Below are positions 46,868 to 54,384 of a stretch of DNA of 64,000 bases, in pieces. The translations under genes and the position numbers were made by a program. The stretch is taken from assembly GCF_030849025.1 (NCBI RefSeq), contig NZ_CP118224.1:852001-916000 (forward strand). The letters run 5' to 3'. This DNA is from Oceanimonas pelagia. Lineage in GTDB: Bacteria; Pseudomonadota; Gammaproteobacteria; Enterobacterales; Aeromonadaceae. Positions within the stretch are counted from its first letter, which is position 1, and every line of letters begins with the position of its first letter. The notes beneath the pieces were generated by a model that worked only from the letters and a program-made list of their open reading frames with translations, had not been told where the DNA came from and made no database searches.

Positions 46868-48364
46868 TCAGGCTTGCAGGTGGCTGGTTGGGATGTTCCT
46901 TTTGTTCATCCAGTTAATACACTGCTCAAGTGAGTCAATGTTGTTCTTGCTCTTCCAGGATTTAAAGGCATTGTGATGTTCTGGAGGGATACCAAGCCAT
47001 TTGGCAGTCAGCTTGAACTCCCCGGACTGCAGGTGCTGCTGACGCTCATATTGTTCTTGTTGCAGCTTCACCTTATTCCCGTCAATAGCAAAATCCTTCA
47101 CCAGCTCAGCGCCTTTAAAGTGACCATTAAGCAGGTAGTTTGCTGCCCGCTCGTCCGGCACGATAACAACATAAGTGGTGTCTGAATCTTCATGATTACG
47201 GATTATTCCCCGAGTGGCAGCCTGGAAGATTGGCTCGTGGTATATCTGGTTTATCATTCCATGCTCTAATAATTGCAGGTTTATTCCATGCTTATCAGCT
47301 ATCTCATTGCATTCAGCTTTCTGTAAGTTATCCAGGTTAGCCTGATATATACAAATCACAGCTTCATAGCTTACAAGGTCATTCCTTCCGTGTGGGTTAT
47401 AGGGTACAAAGTTAGCTTGTCCGTAATCCCACTTTTCATTTTCTTGATTACTGTTAACGGTATAGATAAATCTGTCCTTTCCGTAGTGCTTCAGGGCTGC
47501 TCCGGCATTAATCCGCATCTGTTGATAGACTGTGAACCCATCGGGCTTGTAGTTACCATTAACGTCTAATGTCAGCACTCGATTACCATCTACACATCTG
47601 TTTCTGCTGTAGTTGATGCCAGTGAGTAGGGGAATTACCTTGGTTCGTTTAGGGTTGTTGTAAGCACTGTATTTTGGTTTTATATCATTGCTTGGTACGA
47701 ATACTGCTCCCTGAGCCTTCATTAGCTCTGTAGTCGCCAGCCCTTCCACCTGAGCCGCCAGCATGTAAATACTGTCTGCATGTTGCAGATGCTCCACCCA
47801 ATTGAACACCACAGACCAACGGAACTCATTGTCACCCATCCGTGTTACAGTGCTACCCAGCTCTAAAGCCGTTAACATGCTTTCCATCTTCTCTGACCGT
47901 GTACCTTGTGCTTTGATTGCTTCAATACCGTCATTCCCGTGGTCAGGATGAAGAGTGTACTTGCAGCCGTCTATGTTGCAGCAGTTCCCCAAAATATTGA
48001 GAATGTCGGTTGTATCCTTCACGGGGATAGAACCCAAGTTAATTGTGCTCGGCACTTCATCAATGATGACCGTGTACCCGTGCAAGAGGGTAGGATCAAT
48101 CTTCATAAACCCTTGATGGCAACAGACAATAACGCTAACTTTATTTCTTAGGTTTTGCTCAATCTGAGCACCAACACGACTGTTACCTGTAGTGTTAGAT
48201 ACAGCAATGGCTTTAGATCGTGTAATTTTGTTGAAAGTCTGATCTGCCAGCTTTTGTCCTATGTTTACAATTATGAACTTATCTTGGCTATTGTTGACAA
48301 GCTCAATTACTTCATGGGTCTTGCCTCCAGCGGGAATAGCGGTTACGGTTTTGATTTCAGTCAT
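46868..48364 (-). CDS. SF2-helicase-like ATPase
   Basis: A 498-aa cytosolic protein I cannot name. A P-loop is at the very N-terminus (AIPAGGKT, residues 9-16); Walker B is YTVIIDEVPS (D102-E103); a motif VI-like QAATRGIIR is at 381-389. This order fits a superfamily 2 helicase core as seen in phage and plasmid genes. The middle (about 130-350) and the C-terminal basic tail (KWLGIPPEHHNAFKSWKSKN) have no family I recognise. It may unwind DNA for element replication or act with the neighbouring nuclease. The ATG has AAAGGAG 13 bases upstream. Confidence 0.7.
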   Translation of the reverse strand: MTEIKTVTAIPAGGKTHEVIELVNNSQDKFIIVNIGQKLADQTFNKITRSKAIAVSNTTGNSRVGAQIEQNLRNKVSVIVCCHQGFMKIDPTLLHGYTVIIDEVPSTINLGSIPVKDTTDILNILGNCCNIDGCKYTLHPDHGNDGIEAIKAQGTRSEKMESMLTALELGSTVTRMGDNEFRWSVVFNWVEHLQHADSIYMLAAQVEGLATTELMKAQGAVFVPSNDIKPKYSAYNNPKRTKVIPLLTGINYSRNRCVDGNRVLTLDVNGNYKPDGFTVYQQMRINAGAALKHYGKDRFIYTVNSNQENEKWDYGQANFVPYNPHGRNDLVSYEAVICIYQANLDNLQKAECNEIADKHGINLQLLEHGMINQIYHEPIFQAATRGIIRNHEDSDTTYVVIVPDERAANYLLNGHFKGAELVKDFAIDGNKVKLQQEQYERQQHLQSGEFKLTAKWLGIPPEHHNAFKSWKSKNNIDSLEQCINWMNKRNIPTSHLQA

Positions 48365-48366
48365 AG

Positions 48367-48471
48367 TTATATGTTTTCTCCTTTGTTGTTGAAAGCCACA
48401 TACGCAAAAAAGCAAAAGAGGGCCGCCACCGTAAGGTGGTTGCCTCTAATGCTGAACAGGATTATGCGCAT
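48367..48471 (-). CDS. Possible 34-aa leader peptide
   Basis: ATG at 48471, TAA at 48367, ending 2 bases before the helicase ATG. The peptide is hydrophobic (LTVAALFCFFAYVAF in its middle). No good ribosome site precedes it. It spans a terminator-like hairpin, so it may be a leader of an attenuator or simply chance. Confidence 0.25.
   Translation of the reverse strand: MRIILFSIRGNHLTVAALFCFFAYVAFNNKGENI
48405..48446 (-). terminator. Hairpin plus T-run in the helicase leader
   Basis: Leftward reading gives GAGGC-AA-CCACC-TTAC-GGTGG-CG-GCCCTC followed by TTTTGCTTTTTT. It lies between a good -10 (TATAAT near 48490) and the helicase start. It can end the upstream transcript or attenuate the helicase message. 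Confidence 0.6.
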
Positions 48472-48564
48472 TGTGGAGAGGTACGGAATTATACCCCTGT
48501 TTTCATTGTTGCCCGGTTTCCTTATTGAGTCAATATTTTTTTGTGGTTTTCATTGAATGAATTT

Positions 48565-49563
48565 TCAATCTTCATCAAGCTCCACATCATCAAACGATTG
48601 CAACGCTTCGATAAAGCCATCTTCTTGAAAAAGATAAACACCGGTTTGCTCGGCTAACTCAATGGCAGAGTCCGTAAAAAATGAGTTGGTAACTACAAAG
48701 GCCATGCCGGCATTGTAAAACTGTTGTGCTGATAAGGCTTCCTGTACTGCCTTGTTGCCAACCTTTGAAGTGTAGTATTTGGCTTGAACAATGGCTGTTA
48801 TATCCTGGTAAGTGATTATGAGATCTGCCCCTTGATCACCTGACCCTCTGGTTACTTCAGCAGTCCATGAGGTTTCCTCATTAACTCTTGTGGAAAGGTG
48901 GAACTCATAATCGTGTCCTGACATTGGAACTTCGTTATTGGCCTCTTCTGAAGTAGCTACGGCATCAATATAGTTGTCTATCATGTCGCAATATTCAGAC
49001 ATGCCTTCACAATCATGAACAAGATAATGATAGCTAAGGCTAATAAATTCAAAGTCGTCACGCCGATTGATAGAGTATAAGTACTCTCTTAGTTCACTGG
49101 TTTTCTCATAAAAAGAAAATAGTGGAATATCTATTTTCTCTTTAAAGTATTTATTTAACTCCTTTTGCCACTTGTCAAACTTATAATCACCATATTCATC
49201 TTTGTATATCAGTCTGTTTTGTTTTTGTGCTAATACGTTATGGTGCTCTTCAATTTTAGGCTGTATGACCTCTTTGAACGCGATTGCGTTATATATTCTT
49301 GATCCAATGAATATTTGATCGTTTATTATGTTTTCAGTTTTCACGAATTCGTAGAGCTCATCTCGGCTCTTTATTTTTAAAAACTCTTTGACGTCATTCA
49401 TGTGTTTGTGAAAAAACTGAAGTGGGAATGCGAGTTCAGCGTTGTACTTTTTTATCAATGTAAGCATTTCGTAGAGCTCTTCTACTTGTGCTTCCGCAAT
49501 GTTTGCTTCTTTTCTTTCTTTTATTTTTCTTAAAATTGATCCGATCATTTCTAAAGTGCTCAT
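48565..49563 (-). CDS. Mrr-type restriction endonuclease-domain protein
   Basis: A 332-aa protein. The C-terminal Mrr_cat-like PD-(D/E)XK domain is clear: GSGDQGADLIITY with D247, then AIVQAKYYTSKVGNKAVQEAL with Q260-x-K262, and VVTNSFFTDSAIELAEQTGV. The N-terminal 200 residues are helical, charged and unrecognised, perhaps a target-sensing module. Mrr nucleases are type IV enzymes cutting modified DNA, but Mrr-like domains also serve other defence systems. No methyltransferase is nearby. The gene lies between the zinc-ribbon gene (19 bases upstream) and the helicase leader. Confidence 0.85.
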   Translation of the reverse strand: MSTLEMIGSILRKIKERKEANIAEAQVEELYEMLTLIKKYNAELAFPLQFFHKHMNDVKEFLKIKSRDELYEFVKTENIINDQIFIGSRIYNAIAFKEVIQPKIEEHHNVLAQKQNRLIYKDEYGDYKFDKWQKELNKYFKEKIDIPLFSFYEKTSELREYLYSINRRDDFEFISLSYHYLVHDCEGMSEYCDMIDNYIDAVATSEEANNEVPMSGHDYEFHLSTRVNEETSWTAEVTRGSGDQGADLIITYQDITAIVQAKYYTSKVGNKAVQEALSAQQFYNAGMAFVVTNSFFTDSAIELAEQTGVYLFQEDGFIEALQSFDDVELDED

Positions 49564-49582
49564 GTTAGTTAGGTTTGAAAAA

Positions 49583-50206
49583 TTACATTATTGAACAATC
49601 TCTAGCAATAACATTCATCATCAGGCCGTCAATACGGCATGCAACTGTCAGGTTGCTACCTTTGTTTAGTCTGCTTAATTCACTGTTGGTGCTGTCGTCG
49701 AACATGGCTTGCAGCTCTGGGATCTGAAATTGAGCTCCTGTGCCAAGCGTGACATATGAGGTGCCCATGATATCTTTCTTTATGCTGCTGATGATGCCTC
49801 TTGTCATTATTATTCTATCTTTATATCGTGCATCAGCACCTATTTCATTGTTTTCGTAGTCTGATAACAGTTTCTCAATGCTTACATTGAGTGCTATCTC
49901 TTGGCTTGAGTTATCTTCATGATGTGAACTGGTTTCTATATAGTAATCAACACCATCTTCTGCTAATCCAATTCCCATAGTGAGGGCAAGCCAAGTAAAG
50001 GCTGTCACTTTCGCTTTTTTGGTGTGCCCTTTTCGTAAGGTAAACCAAGAGAAAATGATTGGTAAAAGGAATATTCCTAAGCCCAACAAAACACCAACTG
50101 ACCTTTTGGGCGGGTCCTGGTTGTCATTTGGTCTGCCACAGTGCGGGCAGGTTGCGGCGGAAGTAGATATATCATTGCCACAATCAGAGCATTTGATGAT
50201 TGCCAT
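49583..50206 (-). CDS. Zinc-ribbon membrane protein with OB-fold-like domain
   Basis: A 207-aa protein. The N-terminal zinc ribbon has C6-x2-C9 and C20-x2-C23 (CSDCG, CPHCGRPN). Two hydrophobic segments follow (about 36-58 and 66-82). The C-terminal part resembles the tRNA_anti-like OB fold: DARYKDRIIMTRGIISSI, then SYVTLGTGAQFQI and GSNLTVACRIDGLM. Function unknown; as a membrane partner 19 bases upstream of the Mrr nuclease it could be a sensor or effector of one system. Similar proteins also occur alone. Confidence 0.75.
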   Translation of the reverse strand: MAIIKCSDCGNDISTSAATCPHCGRPNDNQDPPKRSVGVLLGLGIFLLPIIFSWFTLRKGHTKKAKVTAFTWLALTMGIGLAEDGVDYYIETSSHHEDNSSQEIALNVSIEKLLSDYENNEIGADARYKDRIIMTRGIISSIKKDIMGTSYVTLGTGAQFQIPELQAMFDDSTNSELSRLNKGSNLTVACRIDGLMMNVIARDCSIM

Positions 50207-50349
50207 TTTTTATCCCTTTGTGTTTTTAGTTTTTAACTTGCCATGTCTTCTGGTGTTGCATATGGAAAGCATATGGTAAGGCACCATGTTGATCGATAGC
50301 AGGTTATGCACAAAAAAGAAACCACATGAGTCTGAAATCTATACGACAA

Positions 50350-51570
50350 TCACGTCTTTTTCTGCTCGTGCCGGTGCATCCGCGCCAGCACATGGTGCAG
50401 GTATTCCAGGCTTCTGCCTTTGCCGTAGTGGTGGATCATGCCTTCACGGCTCCAGCCCATCAGGCTGACGATTTCCATTTCCGTTGCTCCCGACTCTATC
50501 AGCCGGCTATTCAGGCTGTGGCGAAAGCTGTGGCTGGTGCCCTGTTCAACCACGCCAGACAGGAACTTGTTTACCGCTTGAGAGCAGCCGTCACCCTTGA
50601 ACTTGCCGTCCTTGATATAACGGGGAAAGGCGTGTTTCTGTTCTGGTTGTGCTGCTGCTTTTACAATGCTGGCGAATTCCAGGCTGATGCCGGTAAGGGG
50701 GATTAACCGTTCGCTGTTGTCGTTCTTCAGGCCTCGTTGATCATGGGGTTTGATTACAAGGTGAGGAATGGGGGCGTCCAGTTTGATATCGTCCAGCAGC
50801 AAGCCGCCTATCTCGGCGTTTCTGCAACCGGTGTCGTAGAGCAGGCCCACAATCTGGGCGGTGACCAGTGCCGACTTTCTTCTGATCGTCTCCCGTACCT
50901 TCAGCAACTCGTCTGCCTCGAAGGTGTGACGTTTTTCAGCGTCTTTCTTGATGTTGTCGAAGGGGACGCCGGCAAAGGGGTTGCTAATGTTCAGATCGTG
51001 CAGTTGCAGGGTTAACCGGACTTGTCTGCTGATAAACCCAACGGCTTTTTTGATGGTGGCGGTTTTGAGCTGCTGCTCTGTCTTGAGGCGTTCAACCACT
51101 ATCAGCACGTCACGCTTTTTGATATGGGCAAGGATAGGGGGGAGATCTGCAAAGTATCCAAAGCAGCGGGTGATCTCGGTCGTTTTCTTTTTGTTGCCTT
51201 GATGGGCCTTCAGGGCATGGTGCTTGATGTCGTTCAGGGTAATGGTGTGCTGCTCTGGTGCTGGCGTGGGAACCAGCTCGGCAGGAGGAGGGCTTGCCGG
51301 TTGAATGATAAGCACGGGGGAGGGGGTGACGTTATGCTTTAACTGCTCAAATTCCTTGTTGTGCTGCAAGGCCAGTGCTTGGGCTTGTTGGGATGCCTGG
51401 TTCAGGTCTTTGGTCTTGAGGGAGAACACCAGTTCACGCTTGCCGTTGTAGTGGCGGCGTAGTGGAGCGGGGACGGCCCGGCGGTAGTAGAACAGGCCGG
51501 TGGTGCTGCGTTGTTGCAGGTAGGATACGGAGACGGTAAAAGCCCCGATTTTGAATGTAGCTTGTGGCAT
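50350..51570 (-). CDS. int: Tyrosine-type site-specific integrase
   Basis: A 406-aa phage-type integrase. The arm-binding/SAM-like N-terminal part (about 1-190) precedes the catalytic domain. Catalytic residues: R in DTGCRNAEIGG, H347 and R350 in SHSFRHSLN, and nucleophile Y382 in MIHHYGKG. I use the ATG at 51570, with GAGG 7 bases upstream, instead of the in-frame GTG at 51582. It reads away from tRNA-Arg and is the closest gene to the right attachment site. Confidence 0.93.
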   Translation of the reverse strand: MPQATFKIGAFTVSVSYLQQRSTTGLFYYRRAVPAPLRRHYNGKRELVFSLKTKDLNQASQQAQALALQHNKEFEQLKHNVTPSPVLIIQPASPPPAELVPTPAPEQHTITLNDIKHHALKAHQGNKKKTTEITRCFGYFADLPPILAHIKKRDVLIVVERLKTEQQLKTATIKKAVGFISRQVRLTLQLHDLNISNPFAGVPFDNIKKDAEKRHTFEADELLKVRETIRRKSALVTAQIVGLLYDTGCRNAEIGGLLLDDIKLDAPIPHLVIKPHDQRGLKNDNSERLIPLTGISLEFASIVKAAAQPEQKHAFPRYIKDGKFKGDGCSQAVNKFLSGVVEQGTSHSFRHSLNSRLIESGATEMEIVSLMGWSREGMIHHYGKGRSLEYLHHVLARMHRHEQKKT

Positions 51571-51644
51571 CGTATACCTCACGAATCAACCACAAGTTAC
51601 ATAGGGCTTGTAACCTTTTTTGTAACCACAGCTCTTGGTGTTGG

Positions 51645-51713
51645 GGAATCACAATCCGGGAAATAACAGCGTTTTCAAGCTGTTACTACTCTACCAACTG
51701 AGCTACGGTCACC
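51645..51713 (-). pseudogene. tRNA-His 5'-half remnant with a 27-base insertion
   Basis: The acceptor 5' strand, D-arm and anticodon arm of tRNA-His are present (51688-51713 and 51645-51660), but a 27-base segment (51661-51687) splits them and there is no T-arm. The insert folds as TAACAGC-8 nt-GCTGTTA. The element appears to have carried this copy with its attachment site; the intact gene is at 44777. Confidence 0.8.
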
Positions 51714-51716
51714 ACA

Positions 51717-51733
51717 AAATGGCGCGCCCTGCA
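51717..51733. other. Right attachment core inside tRNA-Arg
   Basis: Identical to 44857-44873. It contains the CCA end and 3' acceptor strand of tRNA-Arg, so integration left the tRNA intact. Confidence 0.75.
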
Positions 51734-51796
51734 GGACTCGAACCTGCGACCATCCGCTTAGAAGGCGGATGCTCTATCCAGCTGAGCTAAGGGCGC
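51720..51796 (-). tRNA. tRNA-Arg (TCT)
   Basis: A complete 77-nt tRNA with encoded CCA. Acceptor GCGCCCT/AGGGCGC, anticodon loop CTTCTAA with anticodon TCT, T-arm CAGGTTCGAGTCCTG. It reads the rare AGA/AGG arginine codons. Its 3' end is the insertion site of the neighbouring element. Confidence 0.95.
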
Positions 51797-51945
51797 TTTG
51801 TTGCACGGGCTTGGCCGGCAACGGGGCGGCATAATACCGGCTTGGGCCCACAGGGTCAACGGCTTTATCCTCCCGGGGTTTCTTATCAAAGGCGCGAAAA
51901 AATGCGACAATTGTCGCAGGTTTATAAAGGTGAGAAACAACGCAG

Positions 51946-52803
51946 ATGTCAGCTCAAATAATCGATGGAAAAGCGATTGCACAGGCGGTGCGCAACCAGG
52001 TGGCCGAGCGGGTCGCCGCCCGCAAGAGCGCCGGCAAACGGGCCCCCGGCCTGGCGGTGATACTGGTGGGAGCCAACCCGGCCTCTCAGGTGTATGTGGG
52101 CAGCAAGCGCCGGGCCTGCGAGGAAGTGGGCTTTGTGTCCAAGTCCCACGACTTGCCCGAGCACACCACGGAGCAGCAGTTGCTGGATCTGATTGACGAG
52201 CTGAATCAGGATCCGACCATAGACGGCATTCTGGTGCAGTTGCCGCTGCCGGCTCATATCGACACCACCCTGGTAGTGGAGCGCATTCATCCCCACAAGG
52301 ACGTAGACGGCTTTCACCCCTACAATGTGGGTCGCCTGGCCCAGCGTATTCCGGCCCTGCGCCCCTGCACTCCCAAGGGCATCATGACCCTGATTGAGCG
52401 CAGTCACATCAAGACCCATGGTCTCAATGCCGTAGTGGTGGGCGCTTCCAACATCGTGGGCCGGCCCATGACCCTGGAGCTGCTGCTGGCCGGCTGCACC
52501 ACCACCACCTGCCATCGCTTTACCGAGGATTTGCGGGGCAAGGTGGAAGGGGCCGATCTGCTGGTGGTGGCGGTGGGCAAGCCCAACTTCATTCCCGGTG
52601 ACTGGATCAAGCCCGGCGCCGTGGTGATCGACGTGGGCATCAACCGCCTGGACGACGGTCGCCTGGTGGGGGATGTGGAATATGCCGTGGCCGCCGAGCG
52701 TGCCGGTTACATCACCCCGGTGCCCGGCGGCGTGGGCCCGATGACGGTGGCCTCGTTGATTGAAAACACCCTGATCGCCTGCGAGCGTTACCACGACAAC
52801 TAA
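51946..52803 (+). CDS. folD: Methylenetetrahydrofolate dehydrogenase/cyclohydrolase
   Basis: A 285-aa bifunctional enzyme (E. coli 288) of one-carbon metabolism. The catalytic lysine is in [12 protein letters not shown]; other signatures are [20 protein letters not shown] and the NADP loop [13 protein letters not shown]-terminal [12 protein letters not shown] is conserved. A promoter should lie in the 149-base gap after tRNA-Arg. Confidence 0.96.
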   Translation: MSAQIIDGKAIAQAVRNQVAERVAARKSAGKRAPGLAVILVGANPASQVYVGSKRRACEEVGFVSKSHDLPEHTTEQQLLDLIDELNQDPTIDGILVQLPLPAHIDTTLVVERIHPHKDVDGFHPYNVGRLAQRIPALRPCTPKGIMTLIERSHIKTHGLNAVVVGASNIVGRPMTLELLLAGCTTTTCHRFTEDLRGKVEGADLLVVAVGKPNFIPGDWIKPGAVVIDVGINRLDDGRLVGDVEYAVAAERAGYITPVPGGVGPMTVASLIENTLIACERYHDN

Positions 52804-52822
52804 TCAGTAACGGGGGAGTGGC

Positions 52823-53647
52823 ATGAAGTGGCTCGACAAGGACGTCCTGTACACCGTCATTTTCGGCACCGAAACCCCGGCGGGCCGCCGCTTTGACATT
52901 GCCCTGATCATCGCCATTCTGTTGTCGATGGTGGTGTTGCTGCTGGACTCCATCGGCAGCATTCGCGCCCAATACGGCCCCTGGTTGTATGGCCTGGAGT
53001 GGGGCTTTACCCTGCTGTTTACGGTGGAGTTCGGTTTGCGCATCTGGTGTGCGCAAAGCCGCAGCGCCTATCTGCGCAGCTTCTACGGCATGATCGATCT
53101 GCTGGCGGTACTGCCCACCTACCTGGCCATCTTCCTGCCCGGCGCCAGTTTTCTGCTGATGGTACGCCTGCTGCGGGTGCTCAGAGTGTTCCGCGTGCTC
53201 AAGCTGATCCGCTACATGGACGAGGCCAACACCCTGATGCGTTCGCTCTACCAGAGCCGGCGCAAGATACTGGTGTTCTTCAGCAGCCTGTTTATTCTGG
53301 TGACCCTGTTCGGCTCGCTGCTCTATGTGGTGGAAGGGCCGGAAAACGGCTTTACCAGCATTCCCACCGGCATCTACTGGGCCATTGTTACCATCACCAC
53401 GGTGGGCTTTGGCGACATTACGCCGCAAACCTGGCTGGGCCGGGGCATTGCCGCCGTCACCATGCTGATGGGCTACGCCATTATCGCCGTGCCCACCGGC
53501 ATTATTACCGCCGAGCTCGGGCGGGAGATGCGCCGGGAGTATTCCCGCCGCCATTGCCCTCAGTGCGATCGCAGCGGCCATGAGCGGGATGCGACATTCT
53601 GCAATCATTGTGGCGCCGAGCTGGAGCCACCCAATGACAGGACATGA
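52823..53647 (+). CDS. Voltage-gated K+ channel with C-terminal zinc ribbon
   Basis: A 274-aa six-helix channel. The S4 helix (112-131) has regular arginines (MVRLLRVLRVFRVLKLIR) and the pore has the K+ filter TVGFGD at 193-198. After S6 the cytosolic tail ends in a four-cysteine zinc ribbon (C245, C248, C260, C263; CPQC and CNHCG). The ribbon is a plausible metal or redox sensor or assembly site. It starts 19 bases after folD. Confidence 0.92.
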   Translation: MKWLDKDVLYTVIFGTETPAGRRFDIALIIAILLSMVVLLLDSIGSIRAQYGPWLYGLEWGFTLLFTVEFGLRIWCAQSRSAYLRSFYGMIDLLAVLPTYLAIFLPGASFLLMVRLLRVLRVFRVLKLIRYMDEANTLMRSLYQSRRKILVFFSSLFILVTLFGSLLYVVEGPENGFTSIPTGIYWAIVTITTVGFGDITPQTWLGRGIAAVTMLMGYAIIAVPTGIITAELGREMRREYSRRHCPQCDRSGHERDATFCNHCGAELEPPNDRT

Positions 53648-53659
53648 GCCGCTGCCGAA

Positions 53660-53701
53660 GTCCGTCCTCTCCGTGACGGCGGAGAGCCTGAGCTGACGGA
53701 C
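53660..53701. repeat. REP-like palindrome after the channel gene
   Basis: Outer arms GTCCGTC / GACGGAC and inner arms CTCTCCG / CGGAGAG form a nested palindrome of 42 bases just after the stop and before the terminator at 53705. It resembles a single diverged unit of the GTCATTCC-type family. Confidence 0.5.
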
Positions 53702-53704
53702 AAT

Positions 53705-53732
53705 AAAAAGGGGAGCGGCGGCTCCCCTTTTT
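53705..53732. terminator. Bidirectional terminator, channel gene / lipoprotein
   Basis: AAAAAGGGGAGC-GGCG-GCTCCCCTTTTT: a perfect 12-bp stem with A- and T-runs, between convergent genes. Confidence 0.92.
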
Positions 53733-53750
53733 GCGTTTGCCTTGCGGCGC

Positions 53751-54149
53751 TTATTGCTGGCTTTCTTCCACCACTTCGTTGACCTTGCGCTCGGCTTCGG
53801 CGGCGGCTTCTTCCATGGCCTCGGTGGCGGCATCGAGTTTTTCCCCGGCGGCCTGGGCGGCCTCGTTCAACGCCTCACCGGCGGCATCGGCCTGTTCACC
53901 GGCAGCCTGCGCGGCCTCGTTCACGGTTTCGTCAATGGACTCACCCAGTTGTTCCATGGTGCCTTCTTCTTCCATGCCCAGGGCTTCCTGCGCTTCGTCC
54001 ATGGTTTGCTCGGTCTGTTCCTGCACCTGCTCCACGGCGTTATCCATCTGTTCGCCGGCCTGCTCCGCCGGCCCCTTGTTGTCGCAGGCCGCCAGGCCAA
54101 AGGCGGTGATGGAAGTAAACAACAGAATATTCAGCAGTGACTTGTTCAT
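53751..54149 (-). CDS. Alanine/glutamate-rich small lipoprotein
   Basis: A 132-aa protein with a lipoprotein signal (lipobox FGLAAC, Cys at 21). The mature part is low-complexity, Ala/Glu/Gln-rich and helical, with an imperfect repeat of about 11 residues (AAQAAGEQADAAGEAL, NEAAQAAGEKLDAATEAM). This looks like an amphipathic coiled coil. There are no other cysteines. Role unknown, perhaps envelope structure. The ATG at 54149 has GGGAGAACCT upstream. Confidence 0.75.
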   Translation of the reverse strand: MNKSLLNILLFTSITAFGLAACDNKGPAEQAGEQMDNAVEQVQEQTEQTMDEAQEALGMEEEGTMEQLGESIDETVNEAAQAAGEQADAAGEALNEAAQAAGEKLDAATEAMEEAAAEAERKVNEVVEESQQ

Positions 54150-54384
54150 AGGTTCTCCCTGTTTTATCGACGGGGTTGCGGGATAGTCCGCTTTTTGGTG
54201 ACGACATACACAGTAATAGCCCAAATGGGGCGGAAGCAACAGCCATGAGAATATGATGCTATTCCGCATTTATACAATTAAAGCTTTATAAATCAATGAC
54301 TAATCATAGGTCGCGAAAGCGGCTGACGCACCGAAAGGGCCGCGAGTCCGGCTTGGTATGACGAACCCTGACGGGGTGGCCGGT

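Larger units (their letters stand above)
44857..51733. mobile_element. Integrative element of about 6.9 kb at tRNA-Arg(TCT)
   Basis: Bounded by a 17-base exact repeat of the tRNA-Arg 3' end. A tyrosine integrase gene lies next to the intact tRNA, the usual island layout. Composition is visibly more AT-rich than both flanks. Contents, all leftward: integrase, zinc-ribbon/OB protein, Mrr-type nuclease, helicase-like ATPase, long AT-rich gap, serine resolvase, tiny secreted protein. There are no capsid, tail, relaxase or conjugation genes and no recognisable methyltransferase. TGTAACC motifs near both ends may be integrase arm sites. Confidence 0.88.

Noticed and set aside
48565-49563. A complete restriction-modification system
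   Set aside because: Only the Mrr-like nuclease is present. No methyltransferase or specificity subunit motifs were seen in the element.
51661-51687. A tRNA-Phe-like anticodon arm (TTGAAAA) in the insert of the tRNA-His remnant
   Set aside because: The best stem has 7 bp with an 8-base loop, not the 5-bp/7-base tRNA arm, and no T-arm or 3' acceptor follows. It cannot be a tRNA.
44857-51733. A CRISPR array or retron in the element
   Set aside because: No regularly spaced direct repeats of 25-40 bases and no reverse-transcriptase motif (YxDD) in any frame that I read.
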